Source: Owenia fusiformis (taxonomy: Eukaryota; Annelida; Polychaeta; Sabellida; Oweniidae). From it: DNA of 64,000 nucleotides. Positions within the stretch are counted from its first letter, which is position 1, and every line of letters begins with the position of its first letter. The translations under genes and the position numbers were made by a program. The notes under the pieces were generated by a model that searched no databases, had not been told where the DNA came from, and saw nothing but the letters and a program-made list of their open reading frames with translations. The stretch is taken from the NCBI GenBank assembly GCA_903813345.2, contig CAIIXF020000009.1, positions 1,488,001 to 1,552,000 of the forward strand, in the 5' to 3' direction. Positions 21,713-34,309 of the stretch are shown piece after piece.

Positions 21713-24039
21713 GAGGGTTGCGTACATAAAACAACATCAAACAATGCAGATATCACGGGTGTGTGTTATTCAATGGTATTTGTTGATATGGACAAATTTG
21801 CGATCATAGATATATTCAAATATAGTCAAATTCTGTTATTTTACCAAAGCCTGTGCTATGTGTGTTAATAGCAACGACATTTAATGTGTTCTATTTTGAT
21901 GTCAACACAACTGGCTATCATGACAATCGATATATACTGAAAATATTGCTTAATATTGATTCTCAAAAGCAATTGAAAATAATAATTATCATTCATATTC
22001 TAAATGTGCTGACCTGTTGATTTAATATTAATCATCATAATAATTTATGTAAAAAATTCCCGTTCGTTCGATTTGCACCATTTACCTCCAATGACTTACT
22101 TTGCTTTATTTTTTTATAGCATTTTTGATTTCGATGAGAACTTTTCTCAAATAATATATTTGATTTACACATTTAAACTATTCTCCATGACATTTTGAAA
22201 AACTTGGGTCAAGTCTCCATTGGTGCAATGCTATGTACATTGACAGTGTCATCCATTAGTATGTCATTCGAGTTTCAGACAGATTTAACCAACAATTTTT
22301 GATAAATCATGAAATTAAGTGACTATTGTAAGTTTCTAGCATTGAAGTGAACGGAGGTCTGGCCCAAGAAATTCAAAGACAAACAAGGGTCACATCTATT
22401 ATATCAGCGTTATCCAGATATTTAAGAACTTTACAATTGATGCAATTAGAGAGCTTTCGATGTACTGTAAGTTATTCGAAATAAATTATATCCGGAAACA
22501 TGTACTTGCACTAGTCAGGTATAGCACCGGTGGGGAACTCTACAAGCGAAGATAGGGTGCTTTCATTCTTCAAACCACAACAAAATATTTGGCAACTATG
22601 TAGTTCGTTAGTTCCAGGTTTTGCATACATATTTCTGAGTTTATAATTAAAACAATGTCAAATCATCGAAAATATGACTGATTTTTACTTATTGAGATTG
22701 GTGTTAAAAACAAAGAAAAATGTAATACGCAGCATTTATTAAATACGAACGAGGACAAATTCGTTCTCAAATCAAAATTGCATCAATCTTTTCATATCAT
22801 TTCATATATCTTTGAGATGTCAGAAAATATCCACACTGCCCTTGGGGATTAAATGCATAAGTGAATACATTCTAAAATGACTATGATTGATTAGTATTTA
22901 GCGGCAAAATTGTATGAGCAGGATGGGATTTTCGGACGACATTATTATATTCATGGCTGGCGCAGTTATAATCGTCTTATTTAAAACCTACGCATTGTGT
23001 CTACAAGCTAGTTTGTGGGAAATGCCAGATGGTACTGAAATTGTATTGCTCAATTATAAGGATATATATTCATAAATATGTATTTACAAGCGCCAAAGGA
23101 ATATGACCAAAATATTTTTTGGAATCTTAAACAAACCTTTTTATTGGGTCATAGTTAAGGTTGACAAAATACTGTAATTTTTAAAATAAAGGAGAAATCC
23201 TTTCCAGTCGTTGCTAAAACTGTCATTATTTTGAAGTTTTAAGTTTTGCCACTCGAGATGCTTAGCGATGTCAGAAATGTTTAAAATTGCCATCAAACTC
23301 AAATGTCTTTTCACTCTGTACCTTTTTATGTGGATCCCGCTATGAAATCAAGTATTAGATTAGATTAGCGAGGAAAGGTTTATGTATCGTTTAAGTATGA
23401 ATAACATTATCCTCAGTGTTATGGTCTCGGATTGTGATATTTGCACTTGGAATTTACTTAAGACTGGTGCACTCTCGGACATTTTGTTTTTCTGGCTATG
23501 TTCCGCAAACGTTGTAATGTTTTCCCGTTGGCGTATACTTAAAAAGAAAGGTAAAATAAAACAAACAGTCGATGCTATTTCGAAATATTTGACTTTTAGA
23601 GTAAAACCATGACAATTAAAAATATAAATAATACAATATATAAAATTAAAACATATTGCCAGAGTTGCATTTATATATTCACGTATCAATAGTTTCAAAC
23701 GATACACAACGCTATTTTAAGTTTACAATGATCTTCATCAAGGATTCACACTGTGACTCTACTATATACTTCTGATTAAATAAATTTAATACAACTGAGA
23801 TACATGTATACATGTAGGCTATTACATGCTTCATTTATTGTACCGTACACACATATAAATCTTTGCGGCGCTCGTGTGTCGATATCAAAACGATCACATG
23901 GAATAGTTAGCTGTCGTTCAATGAGCAAACCCAACACAATCTAAATAATGCACACCCGCTTGTTGTTTTCTTCAATTAAAATGTGTAACCTTTTGTAAAA
24001 TGAACAAAATAGAAATGATTTTTAATCCTCTATACCTCT
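21713..24039. other. Intergenic, nothing recognised
   Basis: AT-rich sequence without exon-like stretches. The segment at 23182-23290 (gaaatcctttcc..., ccactcgagatg) has a diverged relative near 59663-59750, so it belongs to an old dispersed repeat. Confidence 0.4.
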
Positions 24040-25400
24040 GCAGCCTTCTTCACGACGATTTTTTATTACTTGTCTGATTTCATTATTGAAGGAATTGTTG
24101 TAAACCTTACTCTTTAGAAACTTTTGGAGTAGAAAAATGTAGGTCAAAATAGGTCAAACCGAGGTCAACGTGACTGAAAGGATGTACATTTTGACATTAT
24201 GAATAAATTTTCAATTTTCTTGAAAAAAATGCTTCCTCAAGGAATAATCTTATTATCCTTAAAATAAGACTAAAATAATGGTAAACGCTTTTCTAGAACT
24301 AAAACACTTCCGAAGATAGCGGGTATCTTGACATCCCATTTAAATCAATGTAAAGTGAAATTGAATAGTCAGCAATTTCAAGTTCAACTTGTTTTTATCT
24401 TTCCATTCATATTTCATGATGTACAACAAATGCCAATCAGTGATTTAGTATGCAGATGTATGAATGTGTCACTCGGTATTGTTCCAATATAATTTCGGTC
24501 AATGAAGTTGCCTAGAAACCACCTAGCAACTGTACAAACATCGAAATAATGAAATTGAAACATTGGGTGTAGGGAAGAATAAAACAATTATATTAACAAT
24601 TTGAAAAAGGTTATCATCATTGTATTGGTACAAAGGTGTGCATGGACATTAAGGAATTTGCAGCAAAAATTTGCACCAAGAAGTGAATTCGTAAAGAGAA
24701 CGCATTTCGCGTTTATTTGGCGATTGACTGCAAAAATGGCTAGTTTTTATGGAATAAAGCATATTCACTCCATGCAGACAGATCGCCTAATATTACATTT
24801 TTATGATACGAGACTCGACATTCACCAGGAAACGGGACTAATTAATTACCCATGGAGCAAATTGATTTTTGCTGCTTATTAAATGGTGAATGACAGTCAC
24901 ATTAAATTCCATAAGTATGAGCATTGCATGACGTCTTGACATTTCAAGGTTACTCGTTTAAAAAATGATGGCGGTGATTGAAACTACGATGTAAAGCTAA
25001 AACCGCAAAGAAATATTTGCAGATTTCTTTGAAAAACTCCAAAAATATATATCACATCTCGAATTTTCCGAAACAGAAAAACCATGTATAAAAAGTAAGG
25101 CCTGTGGGTCAGATTCCCCCTGGTAGCATTAAATTTGGTCTCTTATATACAGGGTGGTCCAAGGGCTATGCATTGTTTCAAGTGATATTAATCTAGATTT
25201 GTAGTACATTGAGAAAACGGCCTCGCTACACCTGGAACATACTGCGTATTTCGTACTTTCCCACATTCAACAATTTATCGCAAAATGTAACGTTGACCTA
25301 AATTTGACCTTTTTGACCTACTTTTTGAAGGACTAATTGAATAATTGTTGCAAAAAACCAACAATATTGAAATCAGACAAGTACATGTATAAGTATTGAA
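24040..25400. repeat. Degraded inverted-repeat region containing a copy of the 21-kb arm
   Basis: The phrases acttgtctgatttcatt (about 24070) and gaaatcagacaagt (about 25370) are complementary, and the flanking aggtcaaa/tttgacct phrases pair too, so an old foldback spans this region. Inside, 24775-25132 is a third copy of the 20.98-21.71 kb arm. At 25145 a mariner-type end (atacagggtggtcc) stands without a partner. Confidence 0.6.
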
Positions 25401-25594
25401 TAAATCGCCGAGGGGATCCAAATCCCTCAACCATCGCGACTAAGTGTTATCACGGGCTTTTAATTGATAGTCTGTTATAAAAAGGGTGACAGACATTAAG
25501 CTCGTTAAAAGTGTCATATTGCTATTTATATACCATTTGTCTTCTTTTGGTTCTTAAGCATGAAATCACAAATAGTCCTAGATAAAAACAATTC

Positions 25595-25940
25595 CAGGTG
25601 GCAAGATTCATACTGGTTTCCTGCATGCTTCAATTCTGTATAAATCCTGACGCCTGGATATGTACAGGATATGTACATTGTGTGCCTATCCTGAATGTAT
25701 CCAGCCGTCAGGATTCATACAGGATTGGCACACTGAGAGCGTATCCTGTATGAATCCAGGAGGCAGGATTTATACTGGATTCCTACATTCGCAAATCCTA
25801 TATAAATCCTGACACAGAATATGTACAGGATATGTACATTGTGTGCCTATCCTGAATGTATCCAGGCGTCAGGATTCATACAGGATTGACACACTGAGTG
25901 CGTATCCTGTATGAATCCTGACGTCAGGATTCGTTGTATC
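25595..25940. repeat. 161-bp tandem pair built from caggatt/aatcctg motifs
   Basis: tatcctgaatgtatccag starts at 25687 and again at 25848. Each unit has many inverted short motifs (gtcaggattcatacagg against cctgtatgaatcc), so transcripts or single strands could fold extensively. Confidence 0.8.
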
Positions 25941-25954
25941 CGTACACTTTTTGC

Positions 25955-26345
25955 GGTGCTAAAGTTCTTCAATAAATGCATGTCAAGTCACTTGCTTAGA
26001 AACATTTCACTATAACTAAAGTTCTTCAATAAATACACGTCGAGTCACGTGCTCAGAAACATATCATTGTAACGCTAAAGTTCTTCAATAATTGCATGCC
26101 GAGTCATTCGCTCAGACACATATTACTGTTACTCTAAAAGTCCCTCAATAAATGGATTCCGAGTCACATGCTCAGAAACGTATCACTGTAACTCATAAGT
26201 TCTTCAATAAATGCACGCCGAGTCACATACTTAGAAACATGTTTCTAAAGTTCTCCAATAAATGCGTGCCGAGTCACTTGCTAAGACACTTAAATTGTAA
26301 CTCTAAATGTATTCAATAAATGCATGTTTAGTCACTTGCTCATTT
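25955..26345. repeat. 57-bp tandem array, about 7 units
   Basis: Each unit has ctaaagttcttcaataaatgc then cgagtcac then gctcagaaaca, starting near 25959, 26017, 26074, 26134, 26193, 26246 and 26303. It directly follows the 161-bp pair. Confidence 0.85.
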
Positions 26346-29087
26346 TCCACCTGACATGAAACGAAATAGATCTAGAGTTTTAAACCCCTTGGATTTGATA
26401 TGCACGATTAAATATAAGTTTATATTTCCCATCAATAACATTATAACATTGGCTACAATTCACTGGCATTTGTTGGCTGTTGTTATCTGTTATCTTCACA
26501 TGTGGACAGTATTCCCTACAAACATTTTAATAATCGCAATCAATAAACCTCTATCCGTCAATGTGTCAATGAAATCATCAATTGGAAGGAGGAAACTGAC
26601 TTACTTCTACCAACTTATTACCAATCTTCAAAATCGTTGAATATATCATTCACTACAATTAGTAGAACTAAAAAAATTAATACACAGGATATGTCTCACG
26701 TATGCTAGTTCATGATAGAAACTGCCACAATTAACAATACACGTATTAAGAAATGAAGCTGGCAAAGCATCTTTATTTAACATAAGAATAGGTAGTGAAA
26801 AGGATATAATAATATGTGAATTAATACAAGAAAAACAATAGCAAATGATAAGTGTTTACAAAGGATAACGATATAAAGTGAACTTTTATAAACGTGGATT
26901 ACTCGTTTAATCGTCTAATTTCATTAGGTAAAATGTATATATAGGGTTACAATTTAATTTGGCGAAGAGGAAACCTCAAACAAGGATTTTCAAGAAGATT
27001 ATTTTCTAGTATTAAAATCAAAACAGGATTTTCTTAAATAGATGTAAGTATTCTTTTTTCTACTTTATACTACATTGCATCATTCTTGCTTGTTTGTATT
27101 AGCGTTCCCTGTTAAGCCTCGTCACTCTTCTCAAAATAAATTGTCGATTTCAGTTCTTAATTAATTAGAAATCTCGTCATGCCACTACATATAATTATCA
27201 AACAATTCATTCTTGAATTGAATTGAACAATTGATTGAAAATAACCTGACCAAATTTAAACAACGTTTAGAAGTAACGACTATAACATATAAGTGCGTAT
27301 TGTCTTGACCTTCTAGTATTGGCTACATATAGTGTAAGTTATATGATAAATTAACGACTTTAATTTTGATATTAGGGAGTTTAAGCTTTCAATGATTTTC
27401 ACATCCTAAAATTGAACGGAAAATATTTAAGCGATACATTTGTATTAGCGATTGGTTATACGAATAGGTTGGTGTTTCGATTGTATATGCAAGCTTTAAC
27501 TCCCTATTATATGAGCAGAATATAACTTATAGGTCAAGACAAATAATATTTTAGTAATAAATCTATTAGACCAAGGTTACACATGCACTTTTAAAGATAT
27601 ATAGCCAAGCTCATTGCCTGAGCGACATATAGATAACACTGTTTGGCGTAAAAATCAATGTAATCGGGCGGAGAGGGGTAAAGAGATGATGGTTGGACGT
27701 TAATAGCAATACAAACGATATATATGAAATATAGATAGTTAGCTTGTTTCTTATAGTGTAGAAAAAGCAAAGTGATCTTATTGCTTCTTCGATAATCAAT
27801 CGTTTACTTTATTGAATCCTCTTTCCAATATGCTGATTTTTAATCACTACTCGATGGATACCTTAAAATAATTTCTGAAAAATCTCTAATACATTTTTGG
27901 AATTCAAACATTTTATTTTGGAAGACAATGGACAAATTTATCACAAAAATGTTCACAGAGATAGAGATGCTGTTCACCATTGAGAATGATGCATTCATTG
28001 AAAAGGAAACTGAACCCAAACGTTAATATAGACTTAGTTTATAATTGAAGTCAGCAATCCCCGGGAATGCACTGAACGAAACGTTACTTACAGAGGTTGA
28101 CACATTTTGGGCTATAATGGTCTTCATAATGATTTTTGTAGTGAAAATCTTTCGGTAAATTATGATTATGGAAGTTCCAAATACCTTGCATGTGACGTAT
28201 TTTTGTAAAGACGTATAAAATGGAAAATGTACGCTGAACAAAGAGAAAACTCTTCAGCTGTTATCTTTTCATTGTCTATCAATTGATCTTGATACCTAAT
28301 TATCGGAAAACTGTTATGCATGTGTTATCAGTGTATTGCAAGTCATATAAAATCAAATCAATCCATTTGTGATTTATAGAAATGACTAATTCACTGCTTT
28401 GAGTTCAATGGTATAACCATGTCGATTTCCACGCATGTCGATTGTCACGGTTTCACACCATATTCGCTCATAGATGGGGTCGTGCTGGTTATTTCGTAAA
28501 ATGTTTTCGTTAAAACAGAGTGGATATATTGTTTTCTTGAATCCTGTCCGTCTTTACACTAGAATGCTGCCTATGTGTAAATTACATCTTGATCGTTTTT
28601 CACAAGAAAAATGGTGATTTCAGAAATTTTCAGGTAATGCTCATTATAATTCAATCACAATTATTATCACGATTTGGAACATGCTGGTCTGATAAACTGA
28701 ATCAAGGACTTGCTAAGCACATACAACTTATTTTTCTCGGATTCCTCTAATGCCGCGTGGGTGTGTTTAAACGACCATGTCGATTTTCACAGAATAAATG
28801 TTACATTTACTTTATTTGGTCTATATAATCGGTAATAGGTTGAGATCAGATACAGTGCTCTCATCACACTCGGAATGAATGTTCTCTATGCCAGCATAAC
28901 CAAAATTGAAAGATGCGACCATTTATAATTGAGATATGACATGTTTTCAAAAGCGTGTTGTCCTGTTACATTGACAATTTCACGAAATTCACAATTTTGA
29001 AGCCAGGTATCAAAGCTACTTACAATCGGAACGATCAAAAAAGTATGCTGACGTAGTTCATATAAAGGCATTATATTTGAGAATACA
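26346..29087. other. Intergenic, one small foldback
   Basis: An imperfect inverted repeat spans about 27297-27545 (attgtcttgacct / aggtcaagacaaat and ttagggagtttaagctt / aagctttaactccctat). The segment at 28380-28440 (gagttcaatggtataaccatgtcgattt) recurs at 54030-54075. No gene was seen. Confidence 0.45.
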
Positions 29088-29092
29088 TAAAA

Positions 29093-30350
29093 CACGATGC
29101 CCATGTCAAGCAGCGTGCCTTCTAGGCAAGCAGTTTGAAACTCTGACAAACTGCGCGCATATTTCAATATGTGAGACGGGGAGGACACGACTCCCAAAAA
29201 GAGCCAAAATACGAAAAAAACAAGGTTAGTCTCGTTCTAAAGATAGAACCATTCTGTGAAGATGAACTTAATTTACTCATAGTACTCAATGTTTTTCCCG
29301 ATGTAAACCTAGTTATCTCAATATAAGGGTCTTAAGTAACTTCTGTGTTCAAAATTTACAGTGTAAAGTTATATCTATGTCTTTTTATCGTCATTTGCCG
29401 TTTATTCAGCTATTGCGTCTGTGTATGCTAGAATATATAGGATCACTCCATCTGATTAAAACAGCAAAGTTTGTGTTCAAAACGATGATACGCCATAAAC
29501 GTGATTTAAACATTTTTCTTGTCAAACTGCGCGCCTATATTCACATCTATTTCCCAAACTGCGTGCCTAATATTTCAAAACTGCTTGCCTATCCAAGCTT
29601 GTTTTGTATTATTAGAAAACATAAGCGCCATACAAGGCATATATGTGTCTAATAGTAGAACCCCATAATTGAAACACTATGAGAGTCCATCCACCAAGAT
29701 GGTGATCTGAAAATAAATGTTTTTTTCGTTCCCAACTTAATTGTCACTTCTATTATACATTTTGACTTTCAATATGAAAATCTCATAAAATCTGACGATA
29801 AAGCAAAATTTCCAAAGCTACATCGAAAACACCTACACGTACCTCTGTAGAAATTCCAATGATAATATGTAGTTTTAATAGTGTATGTGCACAGATTGTA
29901 ATTTCTGGCTAAAATAGGCGCGCAGTTTGTGGTTTATTTCTTTTTAATCTCCTGATTATCTGTTTTATTTCGAAATATTTTGAATTAAACATGATAAATG
30001 TGTAAGGAATTAAATATAAAACGAGTCTAAAGTATTTGTCATTTATGTTTAGAGTGCTAGATCGATTTACGTATAAATTCCCATTAAATCAGTGACGAAA
30101 ATGCCATTAATCTGGTTATGTTTTAAAACTAAGATTCATTTGCACACAGTTTTTGCTAGTATTTGCAAAATTCGTATATTCGCCACAGAATGAACGCATT
30201 GAACAAGAAAACAATGCAGGATAAATGTCTTTAAATAACGTTTCAAAATACAGACTCCAACTTAAATGATCCAATGTTCTTAGGCACGCAGTTTGTGATC
30301 GTAACAAACTGCGCGCCTAAGTAGGCGCGCAGCTTGACATGGGCACCGTG
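29093..30350. mobile_element. 1258-bp DNA element with GCGCGCC subterminal motifs and TAAAA target duplication
   Basis: Ends CACGATGCCCATGTCAAGC and GCTTGACATGGGCACCGTG are inverted repeats. Both sides carry the 5-bp direct repeat taaaa (29088-29092 and 30351-30355), which defines the insertion. The motif aaactgcgcgccta or its complement appears about eight times (29145, 29527, 29559, 29585, 29915, 30285, 30306, 30323), clustered near the ends, as expected for transposase-binding subterminal repeats. No transposase frame was recognised, so the element is probably non-autonomous. Confidence 0.8.
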
Positions 30351-30759
30351 TAAAATGATGAGCAAAAACAGGCTTAGTTTCAGCTATGTTCAATTACATG
30401 AAAAATGTCAATTTTTAACACTTATTTGTTTTCACTGTTAAGTGGGGGTAGGAACAGTCACACTTTTAAGACATTAATATATCATGAGCACCAGGAATGA
30501 TAAAGCTTTAAGTGGGGGTACGTACATTCACACTCTTTGAGACACTAATCTACCATGAACATCGGGAATGATAAAGCATTAAGTTGGGATACGAACAGTC
30601 ATACTTTTTAAGACTATGAATGCTGATCCCCATCTGATATCTGATCTGAGAATATAAATCAGCACATTTTACGAGTTGAAAGACAGAGAAATGCACTATA
30701 CTATAACCACGCAAGCACACTTGCATAACTACATGGGCAAAATGTATTGAACAATATCT

Positions 30760-32171
30760 AGTATTAAAACAAGCCAAAATCACACATGCATACATACATT
30801 GGTATAACTGTATTGGACGCTATCGAGTATTTAAACCAGCCAAAAGCACACATGCATACATACATTGGTAAAACTGTATTGAATGCTCCCTAGTATTAAA
30901 ACCAGCTAAAAGCACACATTTATACATACATTGGTAAAACTGCATTGAACACTCTTTAGTATTAAAATCAGCTTCTAGCAAACATGCATACATACATTGG
31001 TAAAATTGTATTGAACGCTCTCTAATACTAGAATTAGCTAAACTCACACTTGCAAAAACATATTATGAATCTGTATTGAACACTCTCTGTATTAAAACCA
31101 GCTAAAAGCACACATGTATACATACATTGGTAAAACTCTATTGAACGCTCTATAGTATTAAAACCAGCTAAAAGCACATATGTATACATACATTGGTAAA
31201 ACTATATTTAACGCTCTCTAGTATTAAAACTAGTTAAAGTACACACGCGTACCTTGATTGGTAAAACTGTATTGAACGCTCTCTAGTACAACACATGCAT
31301 AAACACATTAAGAATCTGTATTAAACACTCTCTGTATTAAAACCAGTTAAAAGGACACATGTATACCTACATTGGTAAAACTATATTGAACACTCTCTGT
31401 ATTAAAACCAGCTAAAGCACATATGCATACCTATATTGGTAAAACTGTATTGGACGATATCAAGTATTAAAACCAGCCAAAAGCACACATTTATACATAC
31501 ATTGGTAAAACTGCATTGAACACTCTTTAGTATTAAAATCAGCTTCTAGCAAACATGCATACATACATGGGTAAAACTGTATTTAACATTCTCTGTTATT
31601 ACATTGGTAAAACTGTATTGAAAGCTCTATAGTATTAAAACCAGCCAATATCACACATGCATATACATTCATGGGTAAACCTGTATTGAACACTATATGG
31701 CATTAAATCAAGCTAAACGCACATATGCGTACGTATATGGGTAAAACTGTATTGGACGCTATCTAGTATTAAAACAAGCTAACAGCACACATGCATACAT
31801 ACATTGCTAAACTTGTGTTGAATGCTCTCAAATATTATAACCAGCTGAATGCACACATGCATATATGCATTCGTAAAAATGTATTGGTACATTCTCTAGT
31901 ATTCAAACCAGCTGAAAGCACACATGCATGCATACATACATTTGTAAACTGTATTGAAAAATCTCTAGAATTAAACCAGCTAAAAGGTCACATGTATACC
32001 TACATCGGTAAAACTGTATCGAAGACTCTCTAGTATTAAAACCAGCTGAATGCACACATACATAAATACATTGGTAAAACTGTATGGGACACTCTATAGT
32101 ATTAAAACCAGCTAAAAGCACCCATGCATACACAAATTGGTAAACCTGTATTTAACGCTGGTATTGAACGC
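30760..32171. repeat. 66-bp tandem array, about 20 units
   Basis: The unit is ttggtaaaactgtattgaac, gctctctagtattaaaacca, gctaaaagcacacatgcata. Unit starts occur near 30864, 30931 and 30997, and so on. The array ends where the 785-bp element inserted. One more partial unit (ggtattaaaacgagttaaaa) follows that element at 32961. Confidence 0.9.
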
Positions 32172-32956
32172 CACACACGGGAATTTCGCGTCATAATTAT
32201 TCCTCCGCTTGGTGCGCTGTTGTGCATAGCAACGTCCTATGCAACGTGTATAAACATCGCGCGGACGTATAAGTACAACCCGTCAGTTTTTCATGTTTGC
32301 AATGAAATTTTCTATTCAGATAGGTGTTTTAAACTATGATTTTCTTTCATAATATATATAGTTAGATAGACATGATACATATCATCGTGTTTCTAAAGAA
32401 TTGCTTATTTTAATCCTGTTTATTTCAAGTTGATAGGTTCAATATTAGTAAAGTTACGGCTTCACCCTGGAGGGGCAATTTCTTCGTAAACTAAAAACCG
32501 CATCGTCAGCAAAGATTTGACGAAAACACAACATTTTTTGCGCCGGTGGCATTTTTTCATTTATGGATGAATCTTTATCAAATTTGAAACATGTTTGAGC
32601 TAAATATACAAATTGTGTCTTGGCCGAGGCGGAATTTTAAAATTCAAATTACAATTAGAGAAAAAATAGCTAACATGTGTCAAGTTTTACCGCTGATTTT
32701 CGAAAAAAATGTGATGTAATTCCTTATAGAGTTGGAAGAAAACGAATTATTTAAACTGCACAGGATAAAAATATATTAATCCAGATACATGTAAGCTTTA
32801 TATACAAATCATTACATACGTTAAAGGGCATCATCAACTACTAGAAAATCGTGTGTAAAGTTGGACAATATTTGACCCGAATTGACCGGCAAAATGGCTG
32901 CGCGCTCGCAGCGCCTCTAGCGGAGGAATAATTATGACGCGAAATTCCCGGGTGTG
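32172..32956. mobile_element. 785-bp non-autonomous DNA element, copy 1
   Basis: Ends CACACACGGGAATTTCGCG and CGCGAAATTCCCGGGTGTG are inverted repeats that extend about 36 bp (to cctccgc/gcggagg). They are flanked by the 3-bp direct repeat cgc (32169-32171 and 32957-32959). The element sits inside the 66-bp array. Copy 2, at 38882-39666, has the same length and roughly a dozen differences. The interior has no transposase. CACAC ends with a 3-bp target duplication fit CACTA-like elements, but the superfamily is an inference. Confidence 0.85.
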
Positions 32957-33404
32957 CGCTGGTATTAAAACGAGTTAAAATCACACGGTGAGTAAATAAT
33001 TCATTCTTTCTTGAATATACAATGTCCATAAAATTGATATACGTGAAATATTAAATACGTTAATCAGTTGAAGTGATTAGATGAAGACGCAATTATAATT
33101 TCTTATTACACTAATTCTAATTTGATCATTTAAAGTAATAATTAATATGTCATTTAATGTATATGATTGCTGGACATATCTGATCGTATTGTAACCAAAT
33201 GCACAATTAAAAGCTCTCTATAATCTGTCAGTCTGAGCTTTAATCACTCCAGTATTGAAATCACTGTTGGTTTATGAAAACACATAATGGAATTTTGTGC
33301 TAAGGGCTGATGTACCAAAAGCACAATCCATATTATCTTCTAGACACTTTATGTAGAACTGTAACATAACTCTATAAATAGTAGCACATATAGCCTATGT
33401 ACGC

Positions 33405-33794
33405 ACTAGAGTCCATTTCACTGCTTCATTTCGTCAGTAGAACGGCAAATATAAGAAATTGGGAGACCATTGTGCAATAATATATGGAAAAGTATATTCA
33501 TAATGTACATGAATGACATTTGTATATCTTGGATTGCTTCTAGTTTGGCTTATAAAGTGTATGGCCTCTTATATTTGGATGTTTCTCTGCCATGCTATTT
33601 TCAATAAGATTAACATGGCTGAAATTCTTCAAATTACAAGACGGCACAACCTTATTGCACAAAAATCTGAAATATACAAACATCATTCATGTACATTATG
33701 AATATACTTTTCCATATATTATTGCACAATGGTCTCCCAATTTCTTATTTTTGCCGTTCCACTGACGAAATGAAGCAATGAAATGGACTCTAGT
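33405..33794. mobile_element. Foldback element with 118-bp arms
   Basis: The left arm starts actagagtccatttcactgc and runs through cattgtgcaataatatatgg. The right arm carries the complements (ccatatattattgcacaatg, gaaatggactctagt). The single-stranded middle, about 33520-33680, holds a 62-codon open frame of no known family. Confidence 0.85.
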
Positions 33795-34309
33795 TCCAAA
33801 GTGAAAGGACCGGAAATTAGATAACATGGGATGGGTTGATATTCAAAGATCTGACAGAAAAGTTAAAGTCGGTTTTAGCTTAGTAGTTGAATGATAAAAT
33901 ATACCAAACGTTAAGTGTCTGTAAACAACTTTTATGCCAATACCTTAAAGTGCAAATTCGATAATTTCCATTTATTTTTCTTTACACAAATAGATTTAAT
34001 GGGCATTGTTTGGTAGAAACCGTATACCAACGTGTATAGTTTCGATACTGTATTCTGACTGGCCAGAACGTAATTCTGCATGACTAGTTTTGTGAAAACG
34101 CACCACAGGGCCGGGAGCTCTAATTGAGGCATTATATTTTTCGCTCATCGGAGGAAAAATCGTGGCTCCGAAGTAGTCAAAGTTGAATCATTTCCGCACT
34201 GCATTGAATGCAGTGGCATTCAACAACACTGACTCTTTATAGGCACGTTCGGATATCATAAACTCCACAAACATGTTCCAAACTTGTTCTGATCGTGATG
34301 TCATGATTT
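33795..34309. other. Intergenic, nothing recognised
   Basis: No exon, repeat or hairpin was seen that I can support. Confidence 0.35.

Noticed and set aside
25145-25160. A complete mariner element starting at atacagggtggtcc
   Set aside because: No matching opposite end was found within a few kb. Recorded only as a solo end, as at 319, 4952, 34601 and 56777.
32124-32339. 71-codon frame at the left end of the 785-bp element, also seen at 38822-39049
   Set aside because: It appears twice only because the element is duplicated. It begins in unrelated flanking DNA and has no family resemblance.
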